A program made the translations under genes and the position numbers. Positions 19,653-27,756 of a DNA stretch of 52,344 bases are shown piece by piece. The stretch's first letter is position 1. Every line of letters starts with the position of its first letter. This stretch comes from Rhodobacteraceae bacterium UBA6796 (GTDB taxonomy: Bacteria; Pseudomonadota; Alphaproteobacteria; Rhodobacterales; Rhodobacteraceae): contig DKFM01000024.1 of NCBI GenBank assembly GCA_002452815.1, positions 138,516 through 190,859 on the forward strand, in the 5' to 3' direction. A model generated the notes under the pieces. The model was not told where the DNA came from and made no database searches. It worked only from the letters and a program-made list of their open reading frames with translations.

Positions 19653-20942
19653 TTATGTCACGACACGCAACTGTTGCCGTGGTGCCGCTTTGCCTGCGGT
19701 CAGCGCATCATAGGGGTCTTCGGGGCTCAGCATCATGTCCACGACACCGCGCAGCAGGGTGCGCCGCCCGCGGGCCGAATAGAACCCGCCCGGAACCTGC
19801 GAGGTTTCCAGCAGGAAATGGCGGTAATCGCGATAGGCGCGGCTGTCGGGGCGGTCGGGGGCGGCGAAGAATTCGGGCAGTGGTTGGGCCGAAACGAATT
19901 CGGGCTTGTCGAACACCGCGTGGCCAAACGCCTTGAGCGGCAGCCCGTGCCACAGCACCTGTTGCGCCGCCGTGGAATTCACCGTCACGGCCGAGCGCGC
20001 CTGCGACAGCAGCTGTGCCAGTTTGCCGCCGCGGACGAAATGCACCCGCCCCGTCAGCCCGTGGGCCTGCGTCGCCCGCCCGATCGCACGGGTGATCGGT
20101 GCGCGGCCGTCCTCCAGCGGGTGGGCCTTGAACACCAGGTGATGATGGCGCGGGGCGCCCTCGGCGAAGCCGGCCATCACCAGGTCGATGAAGTCGGTCT
20201 GCGAGGCGAAGGGGCTGTGCATGCGGAAACTGGCGTCATGTTCCAGTTGCAGAAGCACCAGATGATAGGGGAAGCCACCCTGCTTGATGCGCCGGGTGGC
20301 CAGATGCCGCTCGATCATCTGCACCGGCATCAGCAACAGACGGCGCAGATAGAGCCGGAACTCCTGAAACACGCTCACCCCGCGATGCGGCGTGAAATTG
20401 CGATAGGAGCCGTTTTGCAGCATCACGAAGAAATGGTAGAGCGCGCCGTAGAACACATGATGGCGCATGTCGCCCCAGCGGGGCGGTGCGTCGGGCCATT
20501 CGATCTCGCTTTGCGCCAGGGCTGCGCGCATCTCGGCCACCGACATGTCCATCAGCCGCGAATGCCCGTTCGAGCCGCCGCGTTCGTAGCTGACCCAATA
20601 GGGTCGCAGATAGCCCTCTTCGAACACATGCACCGTGACGCCTGCGGTCCGCGCCGCAGCAATCGCCTGGGCGTGGATCGGGCGGGTGTCGCCATAAAGC
20701 ACCAGATCGGTGATGCCCTTCTCGGCGATCAATGCGGCGACCCGGTCAGGCCAGTCCTCGGGGCGGTCGGTAAAGGGGATGTAGCTGGCGCGGTTGCGCC
20801 AGAAGGTTTCGTCGCCCTTGTTGAAGCCCACGCGCCAGACAGAGCCGCCCGCCGCCTGCAGCATCGCGCCCAATTGCTGAAAGAACGGGCCGTGGGGCCC
20901 TTGCAGCATCAGGAAATGGCGGTCGGCATAACGGTTCATCAC
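19653..20942 (-). CDS. kpsS: Capsule polysaccharide Kdo-transferase, KpsS-like
   Basis: 429 residues of the capsule-biosynthesis family shared with KpsS. Indicators are LQGPHGPFFQQLGAMLQ at the N-terminus, FEEGYLRPYWVSYERGG ~residue 100, FKAHPLEDGR ~residue 265 and VNSTAAQQVLWHGLPL ~residue 320. KpsS adds the first Kdo to the lipid acceptor, before KpsC. The first codon may be the GTG at 20942 or the adjoining ATG at 20939; an AGGA lies 5-8 bases upstream of either. First gene of the three-gene capsule block. Confidence 0.87.
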   Translation of the reverse strand: MMNRYADRHFLMLQGPHGPFFQQLGAMLQAAGGSVWRVGFNKGDETFWRNRASYIPFTDRPEDWPDRVAALIAEKGITDLVLYGDTRPIHAQAIAAARTAGVTVHVFEEGYLRPYWVSYERGGSNGHSRLMDMSVAEMRAALAQSEIEWPDAPPRWGDMRHHVFYGALYHFFVMLQNGSYRNFTPHRGVSVFQEFRLYLRRLLLMPVQMIERHLATRRIKQGGFPYHLVLLQLEHDASFRMHSPFASQTDFIDLVMAGFAEGAPRHHHLVFKAHPLEDGRAPITRAIGRATQAHGLTGRVHFVRGGKLAQLLSQARSAVTVNSTAAQQVLWHGLPLKAFGHAVFDKPEFVSAQPLPEFFAAPDRPDSRAYRDYRHFLLETSQVPGGFYSARGRRTLLRGVVDMMLSPEDPYDALTAGKAAPRQQLRVVT

Positions 20943-21161
20943 TGGTCCTTGGTTGTCCCTTCATGCTGACAAATTTCGCGCCTGTCACGCGATTTGCCGC
21001 ATTTCGCATCGGGGTTCGGGCGTGAATGCGGCAAAATCACCGGGAAATGGTTCGCATCTGCGGGGCATTCTGTGCGCGAACGCAACGGCGCGTGGTGCCT
21101 CGGGGCCTTGCGTGGCTGGGGCGCGCGGGCTAGGCAGGGGGCGGATAAAACGGGGGTGTCA

Positions 21162-21752
21162 ATGTTCACCGGGATCGTGACGGACAAGGGCGAGGTTCGG
21201 GCGCTGCAACAGGCGGGCGACCTGCGCGCGCGCATCGGCTGCCATTACGACATGGGCGGCGTCGATATCGGGGCCTCTATCGCGTGCAATGGCGTGTGCC
21301 TGACGGTCATCGAAAAGGGCGCGGACTGGTTCGATGTGCAGATCTCGGCCGAAAGCGTGTCGAAGACCAATATCGGCACCTGGCAGATCGGCACCGCGCT
21401 GAACCTGGAACGCGCGCTGAAGGTCGGCGACGAGCTGGGCGGGCATATCGTCTCGGGTCATGTGGATGGCGTGGCCGAAATCATCGCGATGCAGGACGAG
21501 GGCGAGAGCACCCGCTTCACCTTCCGTGCGCCCGAGGCGCTGGCGAAATTCATCGCGCCGAAAGGGTCTGTTGCGCTCAACGGCACCTCGCTGACCGTGA
21601 ACGAGGTCGCGGGCTGTGACTTCGGCGTCAATATCATTCCGCACACCAAGGCCGTCACCAGCTGGGGGCAGGCGCAGGTGGGCGACAGGATCAATCTCGA
21701 AATCGACACGCTGGCGCGCTATGTCGCCCGGCTGCAGGAGTGGAACGCATGA
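21162..21752 (+). CDS. ribE: Riboflavin synthase, alpha subunit
   Basis: Dismutates 6,7-dimethyl-8-ribityllumazine to riboflavin. The 196-residue product consists of two tandem lumazine-binding barrels (MFTGIVTDKGEV at the N-terminus; GHIVSGHVDGVAE at the start of the second), with the conserved IACNGVCLTVI and VALNGTSLTVNEV segments. The N-terminus MFTGIV fixes the start at 21162. The stop overlaps the following start (ATGA). No FMN riboswitch is recognisable in the 219 bases upstream. Confidence 0.96.
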   Translation: MFTGIVTDKGEVRALQQAGDLRARIGCHYDMGGVDIGASIACNGVCLTVIEKGADWFDVQISAESVSKTNIGTWQIGTALNLERALKVGDELGGHIVSGHVDGVAEIIAMQDEGESTRFTFRAPEALAKFIAPKGSVALNGTSLTVNEVAGCDFGVNIIPHTKAVTSWGQAQVGDRINLEIDTLARYVARLQEWNA

Positions 21753-22882
21753 CCCAACCGGTGGACAAGTCCGGCAATCACGAGACGCCCGGCCCGGTCG
21801 AGCAAAGCTACAGCGACGCGATTTCCTCGATCGAGGACATCATCGAAGACGCGCGCAACGGCAAGATGTTCATCCTGGTCGATCACGAAGACCGCGAGAA
21901 CGAGGGTGATCTGGTGATCCCCGCGCAGATGGCCACGCCCAATGCGATCAACTTCATGGCGATGCATGGCCGCGGGCTGATCTGTCTGGCGATGCCGGGC
22001 GCGCGGATCGACGCGCTTGGCCTGCCCTTGATGAGCGCGCAGAACTCGTCGCGGCACGAAACCGCCTTCACCCTGTCGATCGAGGCGCGCGAAGGCGTGA
22101 CCACCGGGATTTCGGCGCATGACCGTGCGCGCACCATCGCCGTGGCGATCGACGCGACCAAGGGCGCGGCCGATATCGCGACGCCGGGCCATGTGTTCCC
22201 GCTGCGCGCGCGTGAAGGTGGCGTGCTGGTGCGCGCAGGCCATACCGAGGCGGCGGTGGATGTCAGCCGTCTGGCCGGGCTCAACCCCTCGGGCGTGATC
22301 TGCGAGATCATGAACGAAGACGGTTCGATGGCACGTCTGCCCGATCTGGTGGGCTTTGCGCAAAAGCACGGGCTGAAGATCGGCACGATCAGCGACCTGA
22401 TCGCCTATCGCCGCCGCTATGACAATCTGGTGCGCGAAAGCGCGCAAAGCGCCGTGACCTCGGTCTACGGGGGGGACTGGTCGATGCGGATCTACACCGA
22501 CGAAACCCAGGGCGCCGAGCATGTCGTGCTGACCAAGGGCGACATTTCCACGCCCGAGCCGGTGCTGGTGCGGATGCATGCGCTGGACCCGATGACTGAT
22601 GTGCTGGGCCTGAATGCCGAGCGGGTGGGCGATCTGGGCCGCGCGATGGAGGCGATCGCCGCCGAGGGCCGCGGCGTTGTCGTGCTGTTGCGCGAAACCG
22701 CCATGAAGATGGTGCTGCCGGGCGAGGCCAGCCCGCAAACGCTGCGCCAGTATGGGCTGGGCGCGCAGATCCTGTCGGCCCTGGGCCTGTCGAAACTGGT
22801 GCTGCTGACCAATTCGGCGCGGCCCAAGGTCGTCGGGCTCGAAGGCTACGGGCTCGAAATCGACGCGGTGCGGGAGTATTGA
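21749..22882 (+). CDS. 3,4-dihydroxy-2-butanone-4-phosphate synthase with degenerate GTP cyclohydrolase II domain (RibBX-type)
   Basis: 377 residues. The N-terminal RibB half is intact (DHEDRENEGDLVIPAQ, HGRGLICLAM, GHVFPLRAREGGVLVRAGHTEAAVD). The C-terminal half has the RibA fold signature only in outline (AEHVVLTKGDI, VRMHALDPMTDVLG, GYGLEID). The three zinc-binding cysteines of GTP cyclohydrolase II, normally in a GECLTGD...RCDCG stretch, are absent, so this half is probably not a cyclohydrolase. Such variants are known in proteobacteria as RibBX. The start overlaps the ribE stop. Confidence 0.9.
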   Translation: MTQPVDKSGNHETPGPVEQSYSDAISSIEDIIEDARNGKMFILVDHEDRENEGDLVIPAQMATPNAINFMAMHGRGLICLAMPGARIDALGLPLMSAQNSSRHETAFTLSIEAREGVTTGISAHDRARTIAVAIDATKGAADIATPGHVFPLRAREGGVLVRAGHTEAAVDVSRLAGLNPSGVICEIMNEDGSMARLPDLVGFAQKHGLKIGTISDLIAYRRRYDNLVRESAQSAVTSVYGGDWSMRIYTDETQGAEHVVLTKGDISTPEPVLVRMHALDPMTDVLGLNAERVGDLGRAMEAIAAEGRGVVVLLRETAMKMVLPGEASPQTLRQYGLGAQILSALGLSKLVLLTNSARPKVVGLEGYGLEIDAVREY

Positions 22883-22883
22883 G

Positions 22884-23435
22884 ATGGCCGGACATGAAAC
22901 GCATTACACGCTCGATCTGCCGAAATTCGACAAGCCGGTGCGCCTGCTGATCGTCGTGGCGCCCTATTACAAGGACATTGCCGACAATCTGGTGGCGGGT
23001 GCGCGGGCGGTGGCGGCCGAGGCCGGCGCGGTGGCTGATCTGGTCGAAGTGCCCGGCGCGCTGGAAGTGCCGACCGCGATCGCGATGGCGGCGCGGATGG
23101 CCGATTACGACGGGTTTGTCGCGCTCGGCTGTGTCATTCGCGGCGAAACCACGCATTACGACACGGTCTGCAACGACAGTTCACGCGCGCTGACGCTGAT
23201 GGGGCTGGAAGGCGTGTGCATCGGCAACGGCATCCTGACGGTGGAAAACCGGCCCCAGGCCGAGGTGCGCGCCGATCCGGCGGGGCAGAACAAGGGCGGC
23301 GGCGCTGCTGCTGCGGCCTTGCATCTTGTCGCATTGTCGCGCAAATGGGCGGGCCGGAAAACCGGGATCGGCTTCAAACCGCAAGGTGAGTCGTTCCGCA
23401 TCGCCGGGCAACCCGAAGGACCGAGCCGCGCATGA
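22884..23435 (+). CDS. ribH: 6,7-dimethyl-8-ribityllumazine synthase
   Basis: 183 residues. Condenses the RibB product with the RibD product in the penultimate step of riboflavin synthesis. It shows the family signatures GALEVPTAI and GCVIRGETTHYDTVCND, which includes the catalytic histidine. It follows ribBX by one base and overlaps nusB by four bases. The C-terminal tail (RKTGIGFKPQGESFRIAG) is longer than in many lumazine synthases but seems regular otherwise. Confidence 0.95.
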   Translation: MAGHETHYTLDLPKFDKPVRLLIVVAPYYKDIADNLVAGARAVAAEAGAVADLVEVPGALEVPTAIAMAARMADYDGFVALGCVIRGETTHYDTVCNDSSRALTLMGLEGVCIGNGILTVENRPQAEVRADPAGQNKGGGAAAAALHLVALSRKWAGRKTGIGFKPQGESFRIAGQPEGPSRA

Positions 23436-23941
23436 CCGACGACACCACGCCCCCGACCCCCGATGACAAGCCGCGCAAGCTGACGCTTGAGGAAAAACGC
23501 CAGATGAAATCGGCGTCGCGGCTTTATGCTGTGCAGGCGCTGTTCCAGATGGAGGCTTCGGGTCAGGGCGTGGATCGCGTGATGCGGGAATTCGAGAGCT
23601 TCCGTTTCGGCGCGACCTATGACGAAGACGAAATGGCCGAGGGCGATCTGAACCTGTTTCGCCGTCTGTGCGAAGATGCCGTGACCTGGCAGGCCAAGAT
23701 CGACCAGGCCACCGACCGCGCCCTGGTGGCGAAATGGCCGATCGACCGGATCGACCCGGTGCTGCGTGCGCTGTTCCGCGTGGCCGGGGCAGAACTTGCC
23801 AACCCGGCGACCCCGCCGAAAGTTGTCATCACCGAATTCGTCGATGTCGCGCGGGCCTTCTTTCCGGACGGCAAGGAACCGAAATTCGTGAATGCGGTGC
23901 TGGATCATATGGCGCGCGAGCTGCGCCCCGAGGCGTTCTGA
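23432..23941 (+). CDS. nusB: Transcription antitermination factor NusB
   Basis: 169 residues, all-helical NusB fold. It shows SASRLYAVQALFQMEASG at the N-terminus after a short basic leader, and the C-terminal VVITEFVDVARAFFPDGKEPKFVNAVLDHMAREL. Partner of NusE/S10 in boxA-dependent antitermination. Last gene of the rib block, coupled to ribH by an ATGA overlap; ribH-nusB linkage is widespread. Confidence 0.95.
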   Translation: MTDDTTPPTPDDKPRKLTLEEKRQMKSASRLYAVQALFQMEASGQGVDRVMREFESFRFGATYDEDEMAEGDLNLFRRLCEDAVTWQAKIDQATDRALVAKWPIDRIDPVLRALFRVAGAELANPATPPKVVITEFVDVARAFFPDGKEPKFVNAVLDHMARELRPEAF

Positions 23942-24048
23942 GCGGTAAAATCCGCGACATAATGTTGCGTCACGGCGTTTTTCGGCGCGATGGTTGTTTG
24001 CATCGCTCAAACATGCGCTACATTGAATGCATCAGAAGGAGAGTCGTC

Positions 24049-24387
24049 ATGCCGGAACTGGTGCGCCTTTATATCCGCAATGTCTTTATCGGGCTGGGCC
24101 TGTCGGTCGTGTTCGTGGGGCTGTTGCTGTGGTTCAACGTGGCGAACCTGTGGCATCTGATCTCGACGTCGGATGTGGGTTTCATCGCCGTGGCGCTGTT
24201 GGTCGTGTTCAACACCGTGGTGTTCTCGGGGGTGAATTTCGCGATCACCATCATGCGGATGGCCGAACCCGAGGATGGTTCGGGCGGTGGCAAGCGCGAC
24301 GGGATTCCGACCGATCACGCGGCCCAGATGATCGCGGTGCCGGTCCCGGCCGAAGCCACGACCCAGCGGCGCAAACTGCCGCACTGA
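24049..24387 (+). CDS. Small membrane protein of unknown function
   Basis: 112 residues with two predicted membrane helices (residues ~10-35 and ~45-68) and a polar, Gly/Ser-rich C-terminal tail with paired arginines. A strong AGGAG precedes the ATG at 24049 by seven bases. No family recognised. It follows nusB by about 107 bases and ends just before a terminator, so it is the 3' end of this transcription unit or a monocistronic gene. Confidence 0.7.
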   Translation: MPELVRLYIRNVFIGLGLSVVFVGLLLWFNVANLWHLISTSDVGFIAVALLVVFNTVVFSGVNFAITIMRMAEPEDGSGGGKRDGIPTDHAAQMIAVPVPAEATTQRRKLPH

Positions 24388-24412
24388 ACGCCGTCTGATC
24401 TACAAGATCGCA

Positions 24413-24441
24413 GCCCTCCGGTCTCGGGGGGCTTTTCTTTT
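24413..24441 (+). terminator. Rho-independent terminator
   Basis: Stem GCCCTCCG / CGGGGGGC (24413-24420 with 24425-24432, one G-U pair), loop GTCT, followed by TTTTCTTTT. It lies 25 bases after the small membrane protein stop. Confidence 0.85.
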
Positions 24442-24746
24442 GTCTGCGGGGAAAGGTGGCGGAAACCGCAGCAGCCGTGAAGGCGTGAATTTCCCGAGAG
24501 CCTGACTAAATCAGGTGGGAGCCAGATACCGAGACCACGATCCCGGCAGAGCCAGCCCCCTCGGAAATGCTTATCGGCCACTGGAAAAGGGCCTCGCACG
24601 AACCGAGCAGTAACCGCCAAGCCCACAGATAGGCGGGCGCGGGCCGTTCGGCAAGGGGGCGCCGGGGCGATGGGCGCGGGGTTGACGATATCGCCCGTGC
24701 AGGGCTTGATCGCGCCACACACCGATCCCGTCTCAAGGAGTTGCCG
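24442..24746. other. Long untranslated stretch upstream of dgkA, possibly structured
   Basis: About 300 bases between a terminator and dgkA with no plausible gene on either strand. It contains local hairpins, for example CCTGA/TCAGG around 24501-24516 and GGCGG/CCGCC-type pairs, and the string GAGCCAGATACC, which resembles the B12-box of cobalamin riboswitches. The other conserved cobalamin-riboswitch blocks are not found in the right order, so no riboswitch is called. An unrecognised leader RNA or small RNA is possible. Confidence 0.4.
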
Positions 24747-25127
24747 ATGCCTGACACCGACCCGCACACCCTGCCGCCGCGTCAGACCGGCGTCGGGCAT
24801 GTGTTCGCCGCCGGGGGCTATTCACTGGGCGGTCTGACGCGGCTTTGGCAAGAGGCGGCTTTCCGCCATGAGGTGCTGGCCTTTGCGTTGCTGCTGCCGG
24901 TCTATGTTGCCGCCGGTGCCCGACCGTTCGAGATTTTCCTGTTCGTCGGTCTGTTTCTGATCCTGGCCGCGGTCGAGGCGCTGAATACCGCGGTCGAGGA
25001 CATCGTGAACCGCGTCTCGCCCGAATGGTCCGAGATGGGGCGTGACGCCAAGAACCTCGGCTCGTTGGCGGTGATGTTTCTGCTGTTGGCCCATGGCCTG
25101 TTGTTGGGTTGGGTCATCATCACCTGA
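24747..25127 (+). CDS. dgkA: Diacylglycerol kinase (DgkA family)
   Basis: 126-residue integral membrane kinase that recycles diacylglycerol to phosphatidate. It shows the family motif EALNTAVEDIVNRVSPE, with the catalytic Glu and the metal-binding segment, and three membrane helices (FALLLPVYVAA, IFLFVGLFLILAA, VMFLLLAHGLLLGWVII). AAGGAG precedes the ATG at 24747 by six bases. It is slightly longer at the N-terminus than the E. coli protein. Confidence 0.93.
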   Translation: MPDTDPHTLPPRQTGVGHVFAAGGYSLGGLTRLWQEAAFRHEVLAFALLLPVYVAAGARPFEIFLFVGLFLILAAVEALNTAVEDIVNRVSPEWSEMGRDAKNLGSLAVMFLLLAHGLLLGWVIIT

Positions 25128-25137
25128 CTGGACATTT

Positions 25138-25152
25138 GTTCGCTTTTCGTTC
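25138..25152 (+). promoter_or_regulatory. LexA (SOS) box of alphaproteobacterial type
   Basis: GTTCGCTTTTCGTTC is an exact match to the direct repeat GTTC-N7-GTTC bound by alphaproteobacterial LexA. It lies 10 bases after dgkA and just upstream of mmcB, a known SOS-regulated repair gene in this class. Confidence 0.85.
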
Positions 25153-25164
25153 ATGTTTTTTGAC

Positions 25165-25641
25165 ATGACGTTTCCACCGACGATTCCGCCCCTCTGCACG
25201 TTGTCCCCCGGTCAGACACTGGCCCGGGGCGTGGCGCGGGCCTTCGATCAACTGGGGCTTGCCTCGGTCGCGGAAATGCCGCTGCGGCCCCGGTTGCGTG
25301 CTGATCTGATGGCCTTGGGCCGCAAGGGCGAGATCTGGATCGTCGAATGCAAGTCCAGCCGTGCCGATTTCACATCGGATCGGAAATGGCAGGGCTATCT
25401 GGAATGGTGTGACCGCTATTTCTGGGCGGTCGATGGCGCGTTCCCGACGGAACTGTTGCCTGCCGATACCGGGTTGATCGTGGCGGATGGCTATGGGGCC
25501 GAAATCCTGCGCGAGGCGCCATATGCCCCGCTGGCGCCCGCGCGGCGCAAGGCGGTGACACTGGATTTCGCGCGCGTGGCGGCGCAGCGGCTGCAGGGGC
25601 TGCGCGATCCGGGGCGGACGGGCGCGGGGCTGCGGGCTTAG
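25165..25641 (+). CDS. mmcB: MmcB-family DNA repair protein
   Basis: A 158-residue protein of the MmcB-like family, with a PD-(D/E)XK-nuclease-like core (LRADLMALGRKGEIWIVECKSSRADF, then KWQGYLEWCDRYFWAVD). In Caulobacter MmcB is SOS-induced and contributes to mitomycin C resistance. A LexA box ends at 25152. An in-frame ATG at 25153 touches the box, so the ATG at 25165 is the likelier start. The stop overlaps the convergent downstream gene by three bases. Confidence 0.85.
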   Translation: MTFPPTIPPLCTLSPGQTLARGVARAFDQLGLASVAEMPLRPRLRADLMALGRKGEIWIVECKSSRADFTSDRKWQGYLEWCDRYFWAVDGAFPTELLPADTGLIVADGYGAEILREAPYAPLAPARRKAVTLDFARVAAQRLQGLRDPGRTGAGLRA

Positions 25642-25859
25642 CGCTTGCCCTTCCCCTTGCCGGGTTTGCCGCCTGCGCCCATTTCGCGCGCGGCTTCGGC
25701 TGCGGCCATCAACTCTTCAGCGATTTCCTCGGCCTCTTCGGGCTCGAAATCGAGCGGCAGTTCCAGCCCGTCTCCCTCGACATAGATTCGCACCATGCCC
25801 AGAGACGTCGGGCCGATTTGCAGGTTAGCGGCGATGTCGCTTTGCTTGTCGATACTCAT
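25638..25859 (-). CDS. Small acidic protein (DUF6324-like)
   Basis: 73 residues. N-terminus MSIDKQSDIAANLQIGPTSLGMVRIYVEG, an acidic centre (DFEPEEAEEIAEELMAAAEAARE) likely forming a helix, and a Gly/Lys-rich basic tail. It resembles short conserved Rhodobacterales proteins that I associate with DUF6324, from memory only. Convergent with mmcB, sharing three bases at the stops. Function unknown. Confidence 0.65.
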   Translation of the reverse strand: MSIDKQSDIAANLQIGPTSLGMVRIYVEGDGLELPLDFEPEEAEEIAEELMAAAEAAREMGAGGKPGKGKGKR

Positions 25860-26025
25860 GGGGCCTCCGGTGTGCGGCTGGGTTCGGATTTGCTGGGTAT
25901 CCCCGTTACAGCAAGGGTGCAACGAAAATGCGGGGCGCGCCATGGGGCAGGGGGGCGGAAAATGCCACATCCGATGCAATCGGGGCCTTGCAATCGCCTG
26001 GCACAGGGGCTAAATCGCGCGCAGT

Positions 26026-26102
26026 GCAGCTTTAGCTCAGTTGGTTAGAGCACCAGATTGTGGATCTGGGGGTCCCCCGTTCGAGCCGGGGAAGCTGTAC
26101 CA
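26026..26102 (+). tRNA. tRNA-His (anticodon GTG)
   Basis: 77 bases including an encoded CCA. Acceptor GCAGCTT pairs with AAGCTGT, with G1-U72 as the first pair. The D arm is GCTC...GAGC; the anticodon arm is CCAGA-TTGTGGA-TCTGG with GTG as anticodon; the T arm is CCCCG-TTCGAGC-CGGGG. Position 73 is A and the base before G1 is T, so the universal G-1:C73 identity pair is missing, as reported for alphaproteobacterial tRNA-His. The integrase gene follows 66 bases downstream, so its 3' end is the probable attachment site. Confidence 0.95.
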
Positions 26103-26167
26103 CTAAATCAATCCCTTAGATGAAGTCCGATAGGCCGGTTGCGTCAGCTTGCATCACGGCGGTTGCA

Positions 26168-27388
26168 TCACGATTCGTTGCGCATCTTAATAACCTGCGC
26201 GATGCTCATGTTCTGCTCTCGGATATAGCGGTTGGTCGTGTCCAGAGACGCGTGGTTTGCGGCATGCTGCATCAGGATCGGCGAGGCGCCAGCGCGCTTG
26301 GCGTGATTGATTGCCCCGGCGCGGGTATCCATCATCCAGACGTCCTCGGGAACGCCTGCGGCCCGGCGGTATTGCCGAAACTTGTCGCTCCAGGTGTAGC
26401 GGTTGAACGGCATCCCTTTGCGATCCACGATCACCGGTCCGACGCGCTGCTCTGCCGGTATGGATCGCAGCCGCGCGCGAACCTCTGGCAGCAGGGTGAG
26501 GTCAAACTCCAGCGCGTCCGGCGCACTGTCTTCGGTTTTCGAGGGTGTCTTGGTGAGGATGGTCACGTCACTGTCGATCATTTCCCAAGTGATGCCGTCC
26601 GCCCAGCGGAACCAGCCGCGGGTGATCCCGCCCTCGGCCTTGGCTATGGCGGCCTCCTCTGCCGTCATGCGCAGATATTGCCCCCTCACGTCTACTGCGC
26701 GGAGAGTGAGCCACCACTGCAAGAGAATGCCGAGTGCAAACGCAGTGTCTCCGGCGGTGTCCGCTGCGGCGACAATCGCCAGGATCTGCTCGGGTGTCGG
26801 CGATACCTTGCGGGCCTTCGGTCCCTTGATCCTGATCTCGCCCAGGATCTCTTTCACTTCGCGTGCGCCCGGCGCTTGCAGCGCAACGCCATAGCCCGCG
26901 ACGATCCGCAGCATCGTGAACATCCGCTTGATGTAGGAGGCGGATCTGCCCTTTTGTTGCATCCCCCGCTGCCAGCTTTTGAGTTCGATCAGGGTGGTGC
27001 TGGCAATCGGCGCGTTGCCGATTGCCTCTTCCCACCGTCCCAGGCTGAACAGGTAGTCGTCACGCGAATTCGGTTTGAGATCGCGAAATGGCGAGACGTC
27101 ATCTGATTTGTACCGTGCGATCAGCCATCCCCAGGTGCCCGGGTTGATTCGTGGTGCGATGTCTCCAGACGCCCAGTTGAGCATGTCGATTGTCAGCTCT
27201 CGCGCCTTCGCCGCGCGCTCTGCATCACGACCATCATCTGCGCGCCCGGGAAGCCGGACATTGCCGATCTTGTAGCCTGCCGCTCTGTATTTCTTGGGGG
27301 GCTGCCAGTAGATCAATCCCTTCACGCGCCGGGTGCAGGGCGCATAGAGCGGGTCTGAGCCGTCCCAGAGTGCCGGACTAAAGTGCAT
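26168..27388 (-). CDS. int: Tyrosine-type site-specific integrase
   Basis: A 406-residue tyrosine recombinase. A core-binding SAM-like domain lies in the middle (LKSWQRGMQQKGRSASYIKRMFTML). The catalytic domain shows WLTLRAVDVRG with the first Arg, a D-T-R-A box in place of the usual HxxR, and the C-terminal LMQHAANHASLDTTNRYIR with His and the nucleophilic Tyr. It lies next to tRNA-His and points at it, the classic position for the recombinase of an element integrated into the tRNA 3' end. Its start overlaps the preceding excisionase-like gene by 11 bases. Confidence 0.9.
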   Translation of the reverse strand: MHFSPALWDGSDPLYAPCTRRVKGLIYWQPPKKYRAAGYKIGNVRLPGRADDGRDAERAAKARELTIDMLNWASGDIAPRINPGTWGWLIARYKSDDVSPFRDLKPNSRDDYLFSLGRWEEAIGNAPIASTTLIELKSWQRGMQQKGRSASYIKRMFTMLRIVAGYGVALQAPGAREVKEILGEIRIKGPKARKVSPTPEQILAIVAAADTAGDTAFALGILLQWWLTLRAVDVRGQYLRMTAEEAAIAKAEGGITRGWFRWADGITWEMIDSDVTILTKTPSKTEDSAPDALEFDLTLLPEVRARLRSIPAEQRVGPVIVDRKGMPFNRYTWSDKFRQYRRAAGVPEDVWMMDTRAGAINHAKRAGASPILMQHAANHASLDTTNRYIREQNMSIAQVIKMRNES

Positions 27389-27659
27389 CGAAGTTCACTC
27401 CACTCTGCATGCGGTTGTGGGCCCTGCTGTGTGCGGTCCCTTCGGCAGCATCTGGTAGGCGCCGTCGGCGCTCGACCCATGCGATCACATCAGCCTTGAT
27501 CCGGAGTCCGGTGATCGGATCTGCAGGGGGGAAGCCAGCGGTCGCGAATTCATCTCGGCGTGCGCGCATCCATTCCACAGATCGTCCCAGGGTTCTGGCG
27601 ACCCATCTTTCGCTGCCATACAAGCTGATCTCGTCGAATGTGGTGTCGTGCTTGCTCAT
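27378..27659 (-). CDS. Excisionase/AlpA-like small DNA-binding protein
   Basis: 93 residues. The N-terminal half has a winged-helix/helix-turn-helix pattern typical of excisionases: SERWVARTLGRSVEWMRARRDEFATAGFPPADPITGLRIKADVIAWVERRRR. It overlaps the integrase start, so int and this gene are probably co-expressed. Assigned as a candidate excisionase from size, motif and position. Confidence 0.68.
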   Translation of the reverse strand: MSKHDTTFDEISLYGSERWVARTLGRSVEWMRARRDEFATAGFPPADPITGLRIKADVIAWVERRRRLPDAAEGTAHSRAHNRMQSGVNFDAL

Positions 27660-27756
27660 TTGCGTAGTCCGGTTTTGAGGTGACGGTGATCGCGTCGGCT
27701 TCGACTGGTCCTGCGGCCGAAATGCGGGCTGGTGATGGCGACATGCGGCGCGCGGA

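Noticed and set aside
20943..21161. FMN riboswitch before ribE
   Set aside because: None of the conserved RFN blocks can be found in the 219-base gap.
24500..24560. Cobalamin riboswitch
   Set aside because: Only a B12-box-like string is present; the upstream conserved blocks are missing or out of order, and dgkA is not a usual target.
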